Source: CAYYHA01 sp964471535 (GTDB lineage Bacteria > Myxococcota > Myxococcia > SLRQ01). From it: a DNA stretch of 9,006 bases. The translations under genes and the position numbers were made by a program. The notes below the pieces were generated by a model that searched no databases, was not told the origin of the DNA, and saw only the letters and a list, made by a program, of their open reading frames with translations. The stretch spans positions 1 to 9,006 of the forward strand of contig CAYYHA010000176.1 of NCBI GenBank assembly GCA_964471535.1. The letters are read 5' to 3'. Below, piece by piece: positions 7,248-9,006 of this stretch; the first letter of the stretch is position 1; every line of letters begins with the position of its first letter.

Positions 7248-8796
7248 GGAGGAAGAGGGCACCTGCGTGGCCATCCTCCGCCGCCGCGGTACAGCCGCAG
7301 CCGCCGGTGACCGATGGGCCGCCCGCGCCGCCGTCACTCGCCTTGCCTCCATCGGTGCCGCCGCCGGTGCCCGTGTCTCCGTCGACGCCCCCATCGGGCG
7401 CCGGCCCACCGCCATCCATCCCCCCATCCCCGGCGGGCACGAGGGCGATGGAGCCCCAGGTGTCCCCCGGCATCTCGATGCGCCGGGTGAGGCTCGCCGG
7501 CGCATAGCCGGCCGCACTCGCGGTGATGGTGTAGGTGCCGTAGGGAAGGGCGGTGAAGCGATAGAGACCCCGAATGTCGGTGGTCGTGGTGGCGCCAGTG
7601 TCGAGTGTCACGGTGGCTCCGGCGATGCCCTCGCCGGTGTGGATGTCGTAGGCGCGCACGAAGCCGACCAGGTTCCCTACGGGATCGGCGCCGAGCTGCA
7701 CCACGCTCAGGTTCGGCTCGTAGTGGGCGAGGATCTCCTGCCAGGTCGCCCCGTTCTTCGAGCGCTCCACCGATCCCCACTGGCAGGTCCCGCGCACCAG
7801 GCAGCGATCCGTCCCAGGAAGATCGGGGTTGTCCTCGTGGCCGGCGCAGCTCTCGTGCCCGCACCAGGTGTTCACGCAGGCGACCCCGGGCACCGCGTCG
7901 GGGACGATCTCGGTCTGGTATTCGGGGCGGGTGCCGTGCTCACCGCAGCTCGCCGCGTACTCGTACTTGTCGATGACGGTGGGGTCGCTCGCTTTCACCA
8001 GGACCAGGCCCGCCGTCGCGGCGACCTGCTCGGTGATGTAGGGGACGCGGTCGTCCTCGTAGCGCTGGTTACAGGCGGTGTCGTCGATGTGGTACTCGGC
8101 ACTCTCGCCGCCGCTCCGCAGGTACCACCAGAGGGCGTAGCTGCGGGCCAGGATGGCGAAGGCCTTGAAGGTCTCACGGGCCGCTTCGTTGCGGGGCTCC
8201 ACTGCCGCGAAGACACCAATCTCCGCCGGCACCACGCCGGCCACGTAGTCTTCGAAATCGAGTTCCTGAATCTCGACGATGGGGTTGCCCGAGCAGGAGC
8301 TGGCGTAGCGTCGTGCCACCCGGATGGTCGCGGGCAGCGCCGGCGGGGTGGGGTAGTAGTGGCGGCCAGGGCCGGGCCCGGGGATCTTCAGCTCGGCGCC
8401 GGGGATGGCCCGGGCCTCCCGCCGGTGCCAGGGCACGCCATAGAGAGGCTGGTCGGAACGCGGGGCCTGATCCGGAAGGGTCCACGGCAGGAGCCGCGCA
8501 GTGTGGGGGCGGCCCGGGCGCTGGTGGACGAGGTCCATCGGCGTGTAGCCGGGGGCGTCGACGCGTAGCGTGTAGGTGGCGCCGAGCGGGACCGAGATCT
8601 CGTAGCGGCCCTGCGCGTCGGTCTCCACCGCCCGGCCGCTGGCCAGATCGCGCACCGTAGCGCCCGCGATCGGTGCGGCGGTGAAGGTGTCTTCGAGCGC
8701 GCCGCTCAAGGTGCCGGTGCCGCCCGCCCCGAGGAGGGCGAGCGCCACGAAGGGGAGGGCGGCGCGGGGGGCGAAAGAGGTCGAGCGCGGGCGCAC
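7147..8796 (-). CDS. SpoIID/LytB-domain protein with carboxypeptidase-regulatory-like modules and MYXO-CTERM tail
   Basis: The predicted product is 549 aa, starting at GTG 8796 with AAAGG 7 bases upstream. Regions in order: a signal peptide (about 1-25); a carboxypeptidase-regulatory-like beta-sandwich (about 28-100, GATVRDLASG, GRYEISVPLG); a SpoIID-like domain (about 165-365); a second regulatory-like module (about 375-452, GATVTLDTGA, GLYRFTALPYGTY); a Gly/Asp linker (455-494); and MYXO-CTERM (Gly-Cys-Gly-Cys with C500 and C502, hydrophobic ALFLLIVLGL, five Arg at 523-527). SpoIID cuts peptidoglycan glycan strands as a lytic transglycosylase. The motif DFEDYVAGVVPAEIG places the likely catalytic glutamate at E192, followed by AFAILARSYALWW, and CQWGSVERSKNGATWQEILAHYE matches the family's C-terminal block. 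Eight cysteines in the domain (168, 242, 284, 307, 312, 317, 332, 338) suggest disulfides or metal binding. MYXO-CTERM proteins are processed and sent to the surface, so it should act outside the inner membrane. A 22-residue basic tail after the Arg cluster is unusual. Confidence 0.88.
   Translation of the reverse strand: MRPRSTSFAPRAALPFVALALLGAGGTGTLSGALEDTFTAAPIAGATVRDLASGRAVETDAQGRYEISVPLGATYTLRVDAPGYTPMDLVHQRPGRPHTARLLPWTLPDQAPRSDQPLYGVPWHRREARAIPGAELKIPGPGPGRHYYPTPPALPATIRVARRYASSCSGNPIVEIQELDFEDYVAGVVPAEIGVFAAVEPRNEAARETFKAFAILARSYALWWYLRSGGESAEYHIDDTACNQRYEDDRVPYITEQVAATAGLVLVKASDPTVIDKYEYAASCGEHGTRPEYQTEIVPDAVPGVACVNTWCGHESCAGHEDNPDLPGTDRCLVRGTCQWGSVERSKNGATWQEILAHYEPNLSVVQLGADPVGNLVGFVRAYDIHTGEGIAGATVTLDTGATTTTDIRGLYRFTALPYGTYTITASAAGYAPASLTRRIEMPGDTWGSIALVPAGDGGMDGGGPAPDGGVDGDTGTGGGTDGGKASDGGAGGPSVTGGCGCTAAAEDGHAGALFLLIVLGLRRRRRWDRAGAPRRAHREASPVPRRHR
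7315..7434 (-). repeat. Low-complexity Gly/Asp linker repeat
   Basis: Codons 455-494 of the SpoIID-like protein consist largely of irregular DGG, GGG and DG units with some Pro, Thr and Ser. It acts as a flexible spacer between the last folded module and the MYXO-CTERM anchor. It is prone to length change by slippage. Confidence 0.7.
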
Positions 8797-8861
8797 GATC
8801 CCACCTTTAGCACAGCGCAGTGGCGGCGTCCGGGGGATCCGCCGGCGCGCCGGGCCGCTCC
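8797..8861. other. 65-bp gap between two minus-strand genes, with 12-bp palindrome
   Basis: The gap contains the perfect palindrome CCGGCGCGCCGG (8842-8853) and the translation signals of the SpoIID-like gene. No T-tract follows the palindrome on the minus strand, so it is a poor terminator, and the two genes may share a transcript. Confidence 0.4.
8804..8808 (-). promoter_or_regulatory. Shine-Dalgarno of the SpoIID-like gene, possibly doubling as -10
   Basis: On the minus strand AAAGG lies 7 bases before the GTG at 8796 and supports that start. The same bases sit inside TAAAGG (8804-8809), preceded by TG, at a distance where a -10 box would place transcription on the start codon. The ribosome-binding reading is the safer one. 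Confidence 0.5.
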
Positions 8862-9006
8862 TCAGGCTGGGGTGTCCCCCGCGGCCGAGCCGCCCGAGGC
8901 GAGGCGGGTCTGCACGATGCGACCCACACGCCGCGTGTAGGTGAGCCCCAAGGAGAGGGGGAAGCGGGCAAGCCCCTCGGCGCGCAGGCGCGGGGCCTCT
9001 TCCGCC
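8862..9006 (-). CDS. Unrecognised protein, C-terminal 47 residues only (cut by window edge)
   Basis: Reading the minus strand from 9005 to the TGA at 8862 gives 47 open codons that look like protein. An Ala/Glu/Arg-rich start leads to FPLSLGLTYTRRVGRIVQTR and then a Gly/Ser/Ala-rich end. The frame is open to the edge and has no start inside the window. The alternation of hydrophobic and polar residues would fit beta strands, but the piece is too short to assign to a family. It lies 65 bp upstream of the SpoIID-like gene in the same direction and could share its transcript. The overlapping plus-strand frame (8681-8944) is Arg/Pro-rich and judged spurious. Confidence 0.55.
   Translation of the reverse strand, partial: AEEAPRLRAEGLARFPLSLGLTYTRRVGRIVQTRLASGGSAAGDTPA

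Noticed and set aside
6006..7517. A 503-codon minus-strand frame opposite the beta-helix lipoprotein.
   Set aside because: The translation is Pro/Arg/His/Ala-rich without repeats or domains. The plus strand has a lipobox, beta-helix rungs and a coupled start.
7183..8568. A 461-codon plus-strand frame opposite the SpoIID-like gene.
   Set aside because: Its composition is Gly/Ala/Arg/Val-rich with no motif, and the opposite strand encodes clear SpoIID and MYXO-CTERM features.
8842..8853. 12-bp palindrome CCGGCGCGCCGG as an operator or attachment site.
   Set aside because: Short GC-only palindromes are expected in DNA of this composition. There is no second copy or adjacent regulator to support a function.

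Overview
The window is very GC-rich and densely coding. It most likely comes from a member of the Myxococcota. The best lineage marker is the C-terminus of the SpoIID-like protein (minus strand, 7147-8796). There a Gly/Asp-rich linker leads into a Gly-Cys-Gly-Cys motif, a hydrophobic stretch and an Arg cluster, which is the MYXO-CTERM sorting-signal layout. A von Willebrand A (vWA) lipoprotein with many ASH-type ('choice-of-anchor D') modules, and a run of secreted or lipid-anchored envelope proteins, fit the same group. The genus cannot be told from this sequence.

Layout, left to right. (1) 2-928, plus: the C-terminal three quarters of an RtcB-type RNA ligase, cut by the window edge. (2) 929-1024: a convergent gap with three perfect inverted repeats, probably transcription terminators. 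(3) 1025-4258, minus: a 1077-residue lipoprotein with about six tandem ASH-like beta-sandwich modules, then a vWA domain with an intact DxSxS motif. (4) 4259-4582: a divergent promoter region with no gene. (5) 4583-5590, plus: an envelope-directed M23 (LytM) metallopeptidase with all metal and catalytic residues. (6) 5662-6078, plus: an unrecognised soluble protein of about 138 residues. (7) 6075-7247, plus: a beta-helix lipoprotein whose GTG start overlaps the previous stop codon. (8) 7147-8796, minus: a secreted SpoIID/LytB-domain protein with flanking carboxypeptidase-regulatory-like modules and a MYXO-CTERM tail. It overlaps gene 7 tail to tail by 101 bp. (9) 8862-9006, minus: the last 47 codons of a gene cut by the right edge.

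Genes 5-7 look like one plus-strand unit. Apart from RtcB and the two unrecognised genes, everything here is predicted to act in the envelope or at the cell surface. The M23 peptidase (cross-link or stem-peptide cleavage) and the SpoIID-like protein (glycan-strand cleavage) could both remodel peptidoglycan, but a shared pathway is only an inference from proximity. I found no RNA genes, mobile elements, CRISPR arrays or clear phage features. I also found no convincing wholly new system. The most notable points are the 101-bp convergent coding overlap inside a sorting signal, the cysteine-rich SpoIID variant, the recurring cysteine pairs in the ASH modules, and the -10-like elements placed directly before GTG starts.
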